NCBI GenBank assembly: GCA_030524315.1
Contig: JAUNGU010000003.1
Span: forward strand, 1 to 57,036
Reading direction: 5' to 3'
Length of the DNA: 57,036 nt
Source of the DNA: Peptococcaceae bacterium
GTDB lineage: Bacteria > Bacillota > Peptococcia > Peptococcales > Peptococcaceae
Position numbers and translations under genes: made by a program. Under the pieces are notes generated by a model. The model saw only the letters and a list, made by a program, of their open reading frames with translations. It searched no databases and was not told the origin of the DNA. Of this stretch, positions 35,024 through 43,667 are shown piece after piece (within the stretch, counting starts at the first letter, position 1; the number at the start of each line of letters is the position of its first letter).

Positions 35024-35400
35024 TGAGTGAACGATTGAATTCTTATGACGCCTTAAAAGAAAAACGCGAGGCCCTCAAAAAAGCCGCAGAGGCACAAACA
35101 CGTCCTGTAGAAATTCGTGTGGCCCTCGGTACCTGCGCCATTGCGACTGGCGCAAAAGAGGTGTTTGATGCGCTAGAGGATGCCCTCCGCGCCAACAATT
35201 TGGATGATGTGACCTTGAAGGCCACCGGTTGCATGGGCTATTGCTATGCAGAGCCTACCGTTGAAGTGGCTGGCATTGCAGCAGAGCCTGTGATGTTTGG
35301 CCATGTGGATAAAAAAATTGCCCGCGACATTGTAGAGCAGTACATTATGAAGCAGGAGCCCGTCGATGCGCGCATCGAAACCTGCCACGTTAATGCGTAA
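35023..35400 (+). CDS. Hydrogenase subunit HndB-like, [2Fe-2S] thioredoxin-fold
   Basis: A 125-residue protein; VALGTCAIATGAKEV and TGCMGYCYAEP hold the four cysteines for a thioredoxin-like [2Fe-2S] cluster. In many trimeric hydrogenases this domain is the N-terminus of the flavin subunit; here it is a separate gene, as in the HndABCD complex. Its ATG overlaps the hndA stop codon by one base (TAATG). The C-terminal extension with one more cysteine (ETCHVNA) is not explained. Confidence 0.85.
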   Translation: MSERLNSYDALKEKREALKKAAEAQTRPVEIRVALGTCAIATGAKEVFDALEDALRANNLDDVTLKATGCMGYCYAEPTVEVAGIAAEPVMFGHVDKKIARDIVEQYIMKQEPVDARIETCHVNA

Positions 35401-35411
35401 GGAGGTACACT

Positions 35412-36887
35412 ATGTCTACGAAAGAACCTGTTCAACAGCTACGGATTGCCCTCAGAAACTGCGGCATCGTCAATCCGCGTGACATTGACGACTGTATCGC
35501 CCACGACGCATACCTGGCCCTCGGCAAATGCTTGACAGAGATGACTCCTCAGGAGGTTGTCCAAGAGGTCCTCGATTCTGGCCTGCGCGGCCGCGGCGGC
35601 GCCGGTTTCCCAACCGGGAAAAAATGGCAGATCGCAGCCACCTATGACGCCGACGTCAAATACGTTGTCTGCAACGCCGACGAAGGCGACCCTGGTGCCT
35701 TCATGGACCGTTCCATTCTCGAAGGGGACCCACATTCGGTGCTCGAAGCGATGGCCATTTGCGGCTATGCCATTGGCGCCCACGAAGGGCGCATCTACAT
35801 TCGTGCCGAATATCCACTGGCTGTTAATCGCCTAGAAAACGCCATTGCCCAGGCCACCGAATATGGCCTCTTGGGCAAGGATATCATGGGCACCGGCTTT
35901 GACTTTAACATCGAAATCACCCTCGGCGCAGGCGCCTTCGTCTGCGGCGAAGAAACCGCCCTCCTTCATTCCATGGAAGGCAAGCGCGGTGAACCATCCA
36001 CAAAGCCACCATATCCAGCCGAATCCGGCTTCATGGGTAAGCCAAGCAACGTCAACAACGTTGAAACCTTTGCCAATATTCCAACCATCATCAATCGTGG
36101 TGCAGCATGGTTTTCCAGCATCGGCACCGAAAAGAGCAAGGGCACCAAGGTCTTCGCCCTGGCTGGTAAGATCAACAACGTCGGCCTCGTCGAGGTGCCA
36201 ATGGGCACGACCCTGCGTGAAATCATCTACGGCATCGGCGGCGGCATCAAGGGCGGCAAGAAGTTTAAGGCTGTCCAGACCGGTGGTCCTTCCGGTGGCT
36301 GCATTTCCGAAAAGCACCTGGATCTGCCAATCGACTACGACAACCTGGTCTCCATCGGCTCGATGATGGGCTCCGGTGGGATGATCATCATGGACGAGGA
36401 CGACTGCATGGTCTCCATCGCCAAATATTATCTCAAATTCTCCGAAGGGGAATCCTGCGGTCGCTGCACCCCATGCCGCATCGGTACGCGCCGTATTTCC
36501 GAACTTCTCAATATTATCACCGATGGCCGCGGCAAAATGGAACACATCGATGAGCTCAAGCGCATTTCCCGAACCATGCAGGACACCGCCCTCTGCGCCC
36601 TTGGCCAGAGCGCGCCAAACCCGGTTCTTTCAACTATCGACACCTTCTGGGATGAATATGTGGCCCACGTTGTCGACAAGCGTTGCCCAACCGGTACCTG
36701 CCGCAAGATGACCCGTTACCAAATCGATCCTGCTCGCTGCACCGGCTGCTCGTTGTGCTCGCGCAACTGCCCAGCAGATGCAATCAGCGGTGTCCTACGT
36801 TCGCCATTTAGTATTGACCAAAGTAAGTGCATTAAATGCGGCACCTGCATTGAAAAATGCAACTTTGGGGCAATCTCGATTGGTTAA
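35412..36887 (+). CDS. Hydrogenase flavoprotein subunit HndC-like (NuoF-like, NAD(P)H/FMN)
   Basis: A 491-residue NuoF-type subunit. Motifs in order: NADH/FMN domain with GLRGRGGAGFPTGKKW, CNADEGDPGAFMDR, GAGAFVCGEETALLHSMEG; the [4Fe-4S] site GESCGRCTPCRIGTRR; and two C-terminal ferredoxin motifs CTGCSLCSRNCP and CIKCGTCIEKCN. Oxidises or reduces NAD(P)H and, in bifurcating complexes, couples this with ferredoxin. The N-terminal thioredoxin domain of fused homologues is absent because it is supplied by the preceding gene. AAGGAGG precedes the ATG. Confidence 0.93.
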   Translation: MSTKEPVQQLRIALRNCGIVNPRDIDDCIAHDAYLALGKCLTEMTPQEVVQEVLDSGLRGRGGAGFPTGKKWQIAATYDADVKYVVCNADEGDPGAFMDRSILEGDPHSVLEAMAICGYAIGAHEGRIYIRAEYPLAVNRLENAIAQATEYGLLGKDIMGTGFDFNIEITLGAGAFVCGEETALLHSMEGKRGEPSTKPPYPAESGFMGKPSNVNNVETFANIPTIINRGAAWFSSIGTEKSKGTKVFALAGKINNVGLVEVPMGTTLREIIYGIGGGIKGGKKFKAVQTGGPSGGCISEKHLDLPIDYDNLVSIGSMMGSGGMIIMDEDDCMVSIAKYYLKFSEGESCGRCTPCRIGTRRISELLNIITDGRGKMEHIDELKRISRTMQDTALCALGQSAPNPVLSTIDTFWDEYVAHVVDKRCPTGTCRKMTRYQIDPARCTGCSLCSRNCPADAISGVLRSPFSIDQSKCIKCGTCIEKCNFGAISIG

Positions 36888-36911
36888 GAGAGATTGGAGG
36901 AGAAGAGTAGT

Positions 36912-38672
36912 ATGAGTGAAGTAACCTTAACAATAAACGGCAATGAAGTCACAGTCCCGAAGGGCAGCACGATTTTGAATGCCGCTAAGAAACTTGATAT
37001 TTGGATTCCAACACTCTGCCATATGAATCTGCATGGCACAGAAATGAACAACAAGCCTGCTTCCTGCCGTGTCTGCGTGGTAGAGGTTGCCGGTAGACGC
37101 TCCCTGATGCCTGCCTGCGCCACTCCGGTTGCCGATGGCATGGAGGTCGTCACCAATTCCAACCGCGTGCTTCAGGCGCGCAAGATGATCGTTGAGCTTT
37201 TGATCTCCGACCATCCAAAGACCTGCCTCACCTGCGGCAAGAGCGGCGATTGTGAGCTCCAGGATCTGGCGATTCGTCTGGATATTGACAGCGTCAACAT
37301 CACCGGCAAATCCCAATCCACCTACAAACTCGACAGCACCAAATCCCTGGTGCGCGACATGAACAAGTGCATCATGTGCCGCCGTTGCGAAACCATGTGC
37401 AACGACGTGCAAAAGGTTGGCGCCCTTTCGGCGGTTGGCCGTGGATTTGATGCAGTCATCCAGCCAGCCTTTGAATCGCCACTGTTGGAAACTCGTTGCA
37501 CCCATTGCGGTCAGTGCGTGGCTGTTTGCCCAACAGGCGCCCTCCTGCAAAAGGATTCTACCTGGGAAGTGGTCGAAGCCCTGGCCGATCCGGACAAGGT
37601 CGTCGTTGTGCAGACGGCGCCGTCGGTCCGCGTGGCCATTGGCGAGCCATTTGGCATGGAGCCGGGTGAAGCTGCCACCGGCAAGATGGTCACGGCCCTG
37701 CGCATGATTGGCTTTGACTATGTCTATGACACTGACTTTACCGCCGACTTGACCATCATGGAAGAAGGCACCGAGCTTCTCGGGCGTCTCAATCGCTTCC
37801 TCGGTGGCGACCAATCGGCGTTGCCAATTTTGACCTCCTGCTGCCCGGCATGGGTCAATTTCTTAGAAACTCAGTATCCGGATCTTTTGGATGTGCCATC
37901 CACGGCGCGTTCGCCACAGCAGATGTTTGGCGCCGTTGCCAAGAATTTCTTTGCAGAAAAGCTCAACATCCCTCGCGAAAAAATGGTGGTCGTCTCCATC
38001 ATGCCTTGCCTGGCCAAGAAAACCGAGGCCGACCGTCCGGAATTTGCGGAAAACGGCAACCCGGATGTCGACATTGTGCTCTCGACCCGCGAGTTGGCAC
38101 GCTTGATCAAGCTCAAGGACATTGATCTCAAGCAGCTTCCTGATTCCGAATTTGATGATCCTCTCGGTGAATCCACAGGGGCCGCTGTCATCTTTGGCTC
38201 GACCGGTGGCGTTATCGAAGCGGCAGTGAGAACTGCTTACGAGCTCCACACGGGCAAGCCTCTGCCAAAAATCGATTTCGAAGAGCTGCGCGGCTTTGAA
38301 GGTCTGCGTGTAGCCGAGGTCGATGTGGACGGCATCATGCTCAAGATTGCCATCGCCCACGGCCTGGGCAATGCCAAGACGCTGATGGACGAAATTCGTG
38401 CAGGCAATCCTCGCGGCATTCACGCCATCGAGGTCATGGCCTGCAAGGGCGGCTGCATCGGCGGCGCCGGTCAGCCATACCATCATGGCGATGAGCAAAT
38501 CCTTCTCAAGCGTATGAAATCCATCTACGACATTGACAAGAACATGCCACTGCGTAAATCCCATGAAAATCCATCCGTTCTCGCTCTTTACCGCGATTAC
38601 TATGGCGAACCAGGGAGCGAGCTGGCCCATCATCAGCTGCACACCAGATATGTGGCTCAGGATAAATTCTAA
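36912..38672 (+). CDS. hydA: [FeFe]-hydrogenase catalytic subunit HydA/HndD
   Basis: Produces or consumes H2. From the N-terminus: a [2Fe-2S] domain (C36, C52, C55, C69), the His-Cys3 cluster (H101, C105, C108, C114), two [4Fe-4S] motifs (C153/156/159/163 and C196/199/202/206), then the H-domain with L1 TSCCPAW (C310 proton relay, C311 ligand), L2 MPCLAKKTE (C366, K369) and L3 MACKGGCIGG (C511, C515). All H-cluster residues are canonical, so it should be active. The start is ATG 36912 behind GGAGGAG; the TTG 18 bases earlier lacks support. With the three preceding genes it forms an HndABCD-type NAD(P)-linked, possibly electron-bifurcating, enzyme. Confidence 0.96.
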   Translation: MSEVTLTINGNEVTVPKGSTILNAAKKLDIWIPTLCHMNLHGTEMNNKPASCRVCVVEVAGRRSLMPACATPVADGMEVVTNSNRVLQARKMIVELLISDHPKTCLTCGKSGDCELQDLAIRLDIDSVNITGKSQSTYKLDSTKSLVRDMNKCIMCRRCETMCNDVQKVGALSAVGRGFDAVIQPAFESPLLETRCTHCGQCVAVCPTGALLQKDSTWEVVEALADPDKVVVVQTAPSVRVAIGEPFGMEPGEAATGKMVTALRMIGFDYVYDTDFTADLTIMEEGTELLGRLNRFLGGDQSALPILTSCCPAWVNFLETQYPDLLDVPSTARSPQQMFGAVAKNFFAEKLNIPREKMVVVSIMPCLAKKTEADRPEFAENGNPDVDIVLSTRELARLIKLKDIDLKQLPDSEFDDPLGESTGAAVIFGSTGGVIEAAVRTAYELHTGKPLPKIDFEELRGFEGLRVAEVDVDGIMLKIAIAHGLGNAKTLMDEIRAGNPRGIHAIEVMACKGGCIGGAGQPYHHGDEQILLKRMKSIYDIDKNMPLRKSHENPSVLALYRDYYGEPGSELAHHQLHTRYVAQDKF

Positions 38673-38685
38673 TCAACGCGCATAC

Positions 38686-38720
38686 ACGGGGATCGACAGA
38701 CGTCGATCTCCGTTTTTTTA
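38686..38720 (+). terminator. Terminator of the hydrogenase structural operon
   Basis: ACGGGGATCGAC (38686-38697) pairs with GTCGATCTCCGT (38702-38713) with one G-T wobble, followed by seven T. Confidence 0.85.
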
Positions 38721-38868
38721 TGCATGGCGCCACCTGATGAAGGTAAATTCCCGCATTTTCTACGGCATTCGAAATGAAATTATGGTAAAATAAAGAAAAT
38801 AATGTAAACTATAGAGGATTTTTTTACAATATTGCTGCGGAGATTGGATATCAAAAGGGTGAAAGTGA

Positions 38869-39117
38869 ATGGCAAGTGAAATTAAAATTTGTATGGGCAG
38901 CGCCTGTCATATCAAGGGCGCACCAGGCTTGGTGCAAGCCTTTCAAAATGAAATTGAAAAACGTGGTGTCGGTGAAGAGGTCAAGCTCATGGGCTGCTTT
39001 TGCAAAAAGCAGTGTCACCAAGGCATCAATGTAGAGGTTAACAATGTCACCTACGGACACGTCACCCCAGAGGAAGTGTCCCATTTGGTGGACATTGCTT
39101 TGGGGGTAGTAAAATGA
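38869..39117 (+). CDS. Small [2Fe-2S] thioredoxin-like ferredoxin (NuoE-like)
   Basis: An 82-residue protein of the (2Fe-2S) ferredoxin domain family: ICMGSACHIKG with C8-x4-C13, and GCFCKKQCHQG with C43, C45 and C49. C45-x3-C49 matches the second half of the cluster motif, leaving C43 extra. It overlaps the sensor hydrogenase gene by four bases (ATGA), so the two are translationally coupled. It probably passes electrons to or from the sensor protein. The leader upstream (38721-38868) is AT-rich, with no promoter I would commit to. Confidence 0.85.
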   Translation: MASEIKICMGSACHIKGAPGLVQAFQNEIEKRGVGEEVKLMGCFCKKQCHQGINVEVNNVTYGHVTPEEVSHLVDIALGVVK

Positions 39118-40817
39118 AGCATTTCCCGTTTCCGATTGTCAACAAGGACAATTCGAATTGTTTAGACTGTTACCGTTGTCTGCGCAAATGCCCGCTGGAT
39201 GCCATTGAATTTTCCACGGGCCGTGCGCGCATTATCACAGAGTCCTGTGTCGTCTGTGGCCAATGCATCAAGGAATGCCCACAAAAAACCAAGCGCATCA
39301 TCAGCGACATGGACTTTGTCGTCAAGGCCCTCAAGGAGGGCAAGCCGCTGATTTTGAGTCTGGGCGAGGTGGCGCTCATCACCTCAAAAATGTCTATTGC
39401 CGAGCTGGCTGATAAGGCCTATAGCATCGGCTTTGATTATATTGAAGAGATGGATATTCTCGAGGAAGACGTCATCCGCGAGGTCAAGGCCGTGGTGCGC
39501 AGCAGCAATGAGCTGGTGCTGACGAGTCACTGCCCGGTGGTGGTCAATCTCGTCGAGCAGCATTATCCACAGTGGCTCGACAATCTTTTGCCGATCACGA
39601 GCCTGGCGTCGATGCATGCCAAGGATCTCAAAAAGCGCTATCCGGATCACATGGTGGTGCACGCCTCCGTCTGCCCGGCGGAATTTTACAATCGGCAAAA
39701 CGATGAGGACATTGATTTTCTCATCACGCTTTCTGAGCTTGAGCGTATCATTCGCTACAATCCGGCGGTGCGCAATACCGACGATGCCAAGGAACCCTAC
39801 TACATCGAATATAGCGGCGGCTACGGCTTTTCCATTGTCGGCAATGTGTCCAGCCGCCTCATCGAAGAAGGCGTCGTCGATTACAACGAAATCGAGTGGT
39901 ACTCGGGCTTGGACACCTGCATCGACATTCTTAAATCCAAGGACGAGCGCCTCAACGAGGAGGTCGAATTCCTCGAGCTCATGGCCTGCAACAGTGGCTG
40001 CATCAGCAGCGTCGATGTCATGAGCCCGGATAGCCTCTTTGGCCGCTGCCTGAAAATCAAGCAGTACAACGCCGACCGCGTCTATCTGCCGACCTTCCAG
40101 ATGAACGTGCCCGTCTCCAAGGCCACCTTCATCAACAACAAATACGAGCCGCCACAGATGGATGCCCAGGCCGTGCGCAACGAAATGGACATCTGCTTCA
40201 AGGATACCGATGCGCGTCCGCTCAACTGCGGCGCCTGCGGCTACGATTCCTGCTACGCCAAGAGCGCAGCAGTGGTGCGTGGCGAGGCGGACCGCGAAAT
40301 GTGCATGAGCTACATGAAGGCCAAGGCCGAATCCCTGGCCAATTCTGTCGTCAACAATATTGCCAGCGGCATCATTATTTTCGACAAGGATTATACGATT
40401 TTGCAGCTCAATCCCTTCGTCAAGAAAATGTTCGACGTCTTCAAGCTCGACGTTGGCTCGCGGCTGAGCGATTATTTTGACGTGAGCTACATGCGCAAGG
40501 CCGTTGAAAAGCGCGAGGTCGTCCACAACGTCACGATTTCCTACAAGGACCTGGACATCTGGACCCAGCAGACGGTGCAGCCCCTGGACAGCGAAACCTA
40601 CGTGGCCTTCATTGTCGACATCACCGAGCGCGAAAAGCAGCGCGAGCAGTTCAACAACGTCAAGCGCGACCTCCTCGTCAACGCCACCCAGGTTATCGAC
40701 GACCAGATGCGCACCGCCCAGGAAATCGCCAGCCTCCTCGGCGAAACGACGGCGGCGACAAAGATTACGCTGCTCAAGCTGATCCAGGAATTTGAAAAAG
40801 AGAAGGAGTTGAGCTGA
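39114..40817 (+). CDS. Sensory-type [FeFe]-hydrogenase homologue (HydS / group C-like) with Fes and PAS domains
   Basis: A 567-residue multidomain protein: two [4Fe-4S] motifs (C16/19/22/26 and C45/48/51/55), a shortened H-domain, a Fes-type cluster motif (C372, C375, C380, C397), a PAS domain at about 405-505 and a C-terminal helix. The four H-cluster cysteines are kept (C140, C187, C292, C296). However the proton-relay cysteine is H139 (TSHCP), and in L2 the lysine is E190 and the glutamate N193 (SVCPAEFYN). So it may bind the cofactor but is unlikely to be an efficient catalyst. The layout matches group C, proposed H2 sensors. A phosphatase follows two bases later. Confidence 0.88.
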   Translation: MKHFPFPIVNKDNSNCLDCYRCLRKCPLDAIEFSTGRARIITESCVVCGQCIKECPQKTKRIISDMDFVVKALKEGKPLILSLGEVALITSKMSIAELADKAYSIGFDYIEEMDILEEDVIREVKAVVRSSNELVLTSHCPVVVNLVEQHYPQWLDNLLPITSLASMHAKDLKKRYPDHMVVHASVCPAEFYNRQNDEDIDFLITLSELERIIRYNPAVRNTDDAKEPYYIEYSGGYGFSIVGNVSSRLIEEGVVDYNEIEWYSGLDTCIDILKSKDERLNEEVEFLELMACNSGCISSVDVMSPDSLFGRCLKIKQYNADRVYLPTFQMNVPVSKATFINNKYEPPQMDAQAVRNEMDICFKDTDARPLNCGACGYDSCYAKSAAVVRGEADREMCMSYMKAKAESLANSVVNNIASGIIIFDKDYTILQLNPFVKKMFDVFKLDVGSRLSDYFDVSYMRKAVEKREVVHNVTISYKDLDIWTQQTVQPLDSETYVAFIVDITEREKQREQFNNVKRDLLVNATQVIDDQMRTAQEIASLLGETTAATKITLLKLIQEFEKEKELS

Positions 40818-40818
40818 T

Positions 40819-41964
40819 ATGGCTGCAATTATCGGAGAAGTCGCCATCGCTCAGCTCAAGCACCACGGCGAGGAGCTCTGTGGCGACACCGTCGAGATCA
40901 TCCGCAACCCCGGGGAGACGGTCGTCGTGCTCTCTGACGGGCTGGGCAGCGGCGTCAAGGCCAATATTTTGAGCTCTCTGACCGCCAAAATCTGCGCCCA
41001 GCTCATTGCCGCCGACGTCCCTATTGAGGACACGGTCGACACCCTCCTCAAGACCTTGCCGACCTGCGCCGATCGCGGCGTGGCCTACTCGACCTTTTCG
41101 ATCATGCGCCTCTACGACAACGGCGTCGCCTTCATGGTCGATTTTGACGGCTGCCCGATGATCCGCATCAGCGAGGATAAGAAAATTTCCGTCATCGAAA
41201 CCAATCCGTCTGAGGTCGAGGGCAAGACCATTCACGAGACCAACTTCCGCCTGCATGCGGGCGAGACGGTGGTCATCGTCAGCGATGGCGTCATTCAGGC
41301 GGGGCTCGGCGAGCTCCTGCCCTTCGGGCTGGGCATCGACGGCCTCGTCGACACCCTCGAGCGTTTCGTCGATCTCGACGACAACGTGCAGAGCATCGCC
41401 TGGCGCATCGTCAACATTTGCAAGAGCTACTACCTCGGTGAGCCGGGCGACGACACCACTGCCGTCGTCATGCGTCTCAAGGAGGAGCAGCGCATGGTCA
41501 TCATGACCGGGCCGCCGGTGCACATGGAGGACGACGCGCGCATGGTTTCGCGTTTCCAGTCGGAAGAAGGCATGAAAATCATCTGCGGCGGCACTACGGC
41601 GCAAATCTATGCCCGCGAAACCGGCAAGCAGATCCATTCGGATTTTCACTACGTCAACAAAAAAATCCCGCCGATTTCCTACATCGACGGCGTCGACCTC
41701 GTCACAGAGGGGATCATCACCCTCTCGGCCGTCAAGCGCATGCTCGATGAGCAGGAGCTGCAGACCGGCGAGGACGGGGCGACGCTTCTCATGAACAAAA
41801 TCCTTGCCAGCGACCACATCACCTTCCTTCAGGGCATGCAGCGCAACGTCGCCATGAAGGACAACCTGCCGTTGGATTTGGACCTGCGCGACGTCATTGT
41901 CGAAAAGCTCGCGACCAAGCTTCGCAGCATGGGGAAAATCGTCGAGATTGTGCGGTATGAGTAA
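40819..41964 (+). CDS. SpoIIE-family (PP2C-like) serine phosphatase
   Basis: A 381-residue protein. Metal-binding motifs of the SpoIIE/PP2C fold are present: GDTVEI, VVLSDGLGSG, VVIVSDGVIQ and EPGDDTTAVVM. The catalytic domain fills about 1-225; the C-terminal 150 residues are of unknown type and may be regulatory. SpoIIE phosphatases usually act on anti-sigma antagonists or other phosphoproteins. Direct coupling to the HydS-like sensor, with one base between the genes, suggests that hydrogenase state controls dephosphorylation. No kinase is encoded nearby. Last gene of its operon. Confidence 0.88.
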   Translation: MAAIIGEVAIAQLKHHGEELCGDTVEIIRNPGETVVVLSDGLGSGVKANILSSLTAKICAQLIAADVPIEDTVDTLLKTLPTCADRGVAYSTFSIMRLYDNGVAFMVDFDGCPMIRISEDKKISVIETNPSEVEGKTIHETNFRLHAGETVVIVSDGVIQAGLGELLPFGLGIDGLVDTLERFVDLDDNVQSIAWRIVNICKSYYLGEPGDDTTAVVMRLKEEQRMVIMTGPPVHMEDDARMVSRFQSEEGMKIICGGTTAQIYARETGKQIHSDFHYVNKKIPPISYIDGVDLVTEGIITLSAVKRMLDEQELQTGEDGATLLMNKILASDHITFLQGMQRNVAMKDNLPLDLDLRDVIVEKLATKLRSMGKIVEIVRYE

Positions 41965-41969
41965 AAAAA

Positions 41970-42017
41970 ATAGGCGAAGCACGTCACACATCGGTTGTTG
42001 TGCTTCGTCTATTTTTA
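41970..42017. terminator. Bidirectional terminator between convergent operons
   Basis: ATAGGCGAAGCAC (41970-41982) pairs with GTGCTTCGTCTAT (42000-42012) with one mismatch or wobble, with A residues before and T residues after. It serves the phosphatase gene and the MerR gene. Confidence 0.85.
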
Positions 42018-42845
42018 TGCGCGCTGGTTGGTTGCTAGCGGGATGTCAATTTGGGTGATGTAGTCGTCAAAGTGGTCGATGACGAGCTCGTTGATGCCTT
42101 TTTCGTAGGCGTGGCCGCAGAGCTTGAGTCGATGGGCGTCGGCGTAGGCCATGATCTCGGCGTAGCGGCTGGGGAGATCGGCCCAATCGCCCTGAAAATA
42201 GGCGCGCAGATAGTTGCCAGCCGGTTGCACATGGTCCCCGTGAGGGGTGGCAAAGGGCAGCTCAATATAGAGGGCGGTGTAATCCTCGTAGCGTCCGGCG
42301 TACAGATTTTCCACAGGCAGCATCGCACCGTAGGTGGCGTTGTGCAGGCGAGGGAGGTCGGTCTTTTTGATTTCTGCAACGACGCGGGCAATTTCTGTCT
42401 CAAAGGGCGTCGTGGCAGAGGTTTCGACGGTGATGAAATAGCTCGGCTGAAGTTTGCGCGCGATGGTGATGGCCGAGAGGTCCAAGGTACGGAGATGGCG
42501 CATGTCGTCGCGCTTGGCGGCCATGATGGATTTGATTTTTTCGAGCTGGGCGATGGTCTGATCAATGTCCTCGATTTTGTCGCTGAGGAGATTTTCTAGG
42601 GTGTGCGCAGAGCGGTGCTCAAAAAATGTCTGGATCTCAGCCAGGGAGACGTTCAGATCCCGCAGGAGCAAAATCACCTCAAGCTTGGCGCTCTGGGCGT
42701 AGCTGTAGTAACGGTAGCCGTTGTCCTTGACGATCGCTGGCTTGAGCAGGCCGATGTCGTCATACCACATGAGGGTTTTCTTGTTGATCTCGTGGAGCTT
42801 GGCAAATTGGCCGATGGTAAAAAGCTGGCGCGTGTCTGATGGCAT
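42015..42845 (-). CDS. MerR-family regulator with effector-binding domain
   Basis: A 276-residue regulator. The MerR HTH is at the N-terminus (LFTIGQFAKLHEINKKTLMWYDDIGLLKP...GYRYYS), then the dimer helix (about 85-120), then a GyrI-like effector domain (AGRYEDYTALYIELPF...YEIMAYADAHRL-like region), as in BmrR and related drug-binding activators. The long frame extends upstream, but AAGGAGG puts the start at ATG 42845. It diverges from the GNAT gene; the shared intergenic region holds a 19-bp-spacer promoter with a palindrome, the hallmark of MerR activation. Confidence 0.9.
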   Translation of the reverse strand: MPSDTRQLFTIGQFAKLHEINKKTLMWYDDIGLLKPAIVKDNGYRYYSYAQSAKLEVILLLRDLNVSLAEIQTFFEHRSAHTLENLLSDKIEDIDQTIAQLEKIKSIMAAKRDDMRHLRTLDLSAITIARKLQPSYFITVETSATTPFETEIARVVAEIKKTDLPRLHNATYGAMLPVENLYAGRYEDYTALYIELPFATPHGDHVQPAGNYLRAYFQGDWADLPSRYAEIMAYADAHRLKLCGHAYEKGINELVIDHFDDYITQIDIPLATNQRA

Positions 42846-42856
42846 AAAATTCCTCC

Positions 42857-42887
42857 TTGACTGTACAGTTACTGTACGGTTTATGAT
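42857..42887 (+). promoter_or_regulatory. MerR-type promoter with 19-bp spacer and operator palindrome
   Basis: -35 TTGACT (42857-42862), spacer of 19 bp, -10 TATGAT (42882-42887). Within the spacer GTACAGT (42863-42869), T, ACTGTAC (42871-42877) is a perfect palindrome. Over-long spacers with a central dyad are the known MerR-family design: the activator twists the DNA to let RNA polymerase bind. It points at the GNAT gene, and binding would also cover the region before merR. Confidence 0.85.
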
Positions 42888-42967
42888 ATATGATGTAGCA
42901 AGAAAACACAAGAGGCGGCGGCTGACCATCGGCTGCTGCCAGCAACATCAAGAAAGGACATCAAATT

Positions 42968-43615
42968 GTGACAAGTAAGCAGATTATTCTAAGACCCTAT
43001 CAAGAATCGGACCGCGCCTCCCTGGCGGCAGTGATTCGCGAAGCCTGGGAGTATGACAGCTTTTGTAGTTCACAGGTTGCAGAAAAAATGGCCCATCTCT
43101 ATTTGGATGCGTGCCTCGCCAATCAAACCTTCACCCAGGTGGCCGTCGTCGATGGCGAGCCTGCCGGGGTGATCATGGGCAAAAACATTGCCCGCCACCG
43201 TTGCCCGCTGCGGCTGCGTTGGCAGATGGTCAAATCCACCTGCGCCCTCCTAGCCAGCGAAGAGGGGCGGCGCGTCGCCAAAATTTTTTCGGGCATCGAG
43301 GCACTGGACCAGGCGCTTTTGGACAGCTGCCAAAAAGAATACGAGGGCGAGCTGGCATTTTTCGCCATCAGCCAAAAGCACCGCGGCGTCGGCTTAGGCC
43401 GGCGGCTGTTTGAAACCGTCGTTGCCGACATGCGCGCCGAGGGCGTGGGCAATTTCTACCTCTTTACGGACACTAGCTGCAATTATCGTTTCTACGAGCA
43501 TCTGGGCTTGGAGCGCCAAACCGCTCACACCGAGCTCGTGGACCTCGGCAGCGAGAAGGAAAAAATGACCTTCTTCGTCTACGATTACGACCTCAAGGCG
43601 CAAGCCAGCGCATAA
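42968..43615 (+). CDS. GNAT-family N-acetyltransferase
   Basis: A 215-residue acetyltransferase. IILRPYQESDRASL starts the fold; FAISQKHRGVGLGRRLFETVV carries the acetyl-CoA pyrophosphate loop (HRGVGLGRRL), and NYRFYEHLGLERQ the C-terminal motif. It starts with GTG at 42968 behind AAAGGACATC. The substrate is unknown. As the apparent target of a drug-type MerR regulator, it may detoxify a small amine compound. Confidence 0.85.
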   Translation: MTSKQIILRPYQESDRASLAAVIREAWEYDSFCSSQVAEKMAHLYLDACLANQTFTQVAVVDGEPAGVIMGKNIARHRCPLRLRWQMVKSTCALLASEEGRRVAKIFSGIEALDQALLDSCQKEYEGELAFFAISQKHRGVGLGRRLFETVVADMRAEGVGNFYLFTDTSCNYRFYEHLGLERQTAHTELVDLGSEKEKMTFFVYDYDLKAQASA

Positions 43616-43618
43616 AAA

Positions 43619-43651
43619 CAAGCCCCTCCGGACCATGTTCGGAGGGGCTTG
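43619..43651. terminator. Terminator between convergent genes
   Basis: CAAGCCCCTCCG (43619-43630) and CGGAGGGGCTTG (43640-43651) are a perfect 12-bp inverted repeat. The T run is on the minus-strand side (AAAAA before 43619 on plus), so it best serves the ECF gene. Confidence 0.8.
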
Positions 43652-43667
43652 TGTGCGTTTACGGCTA

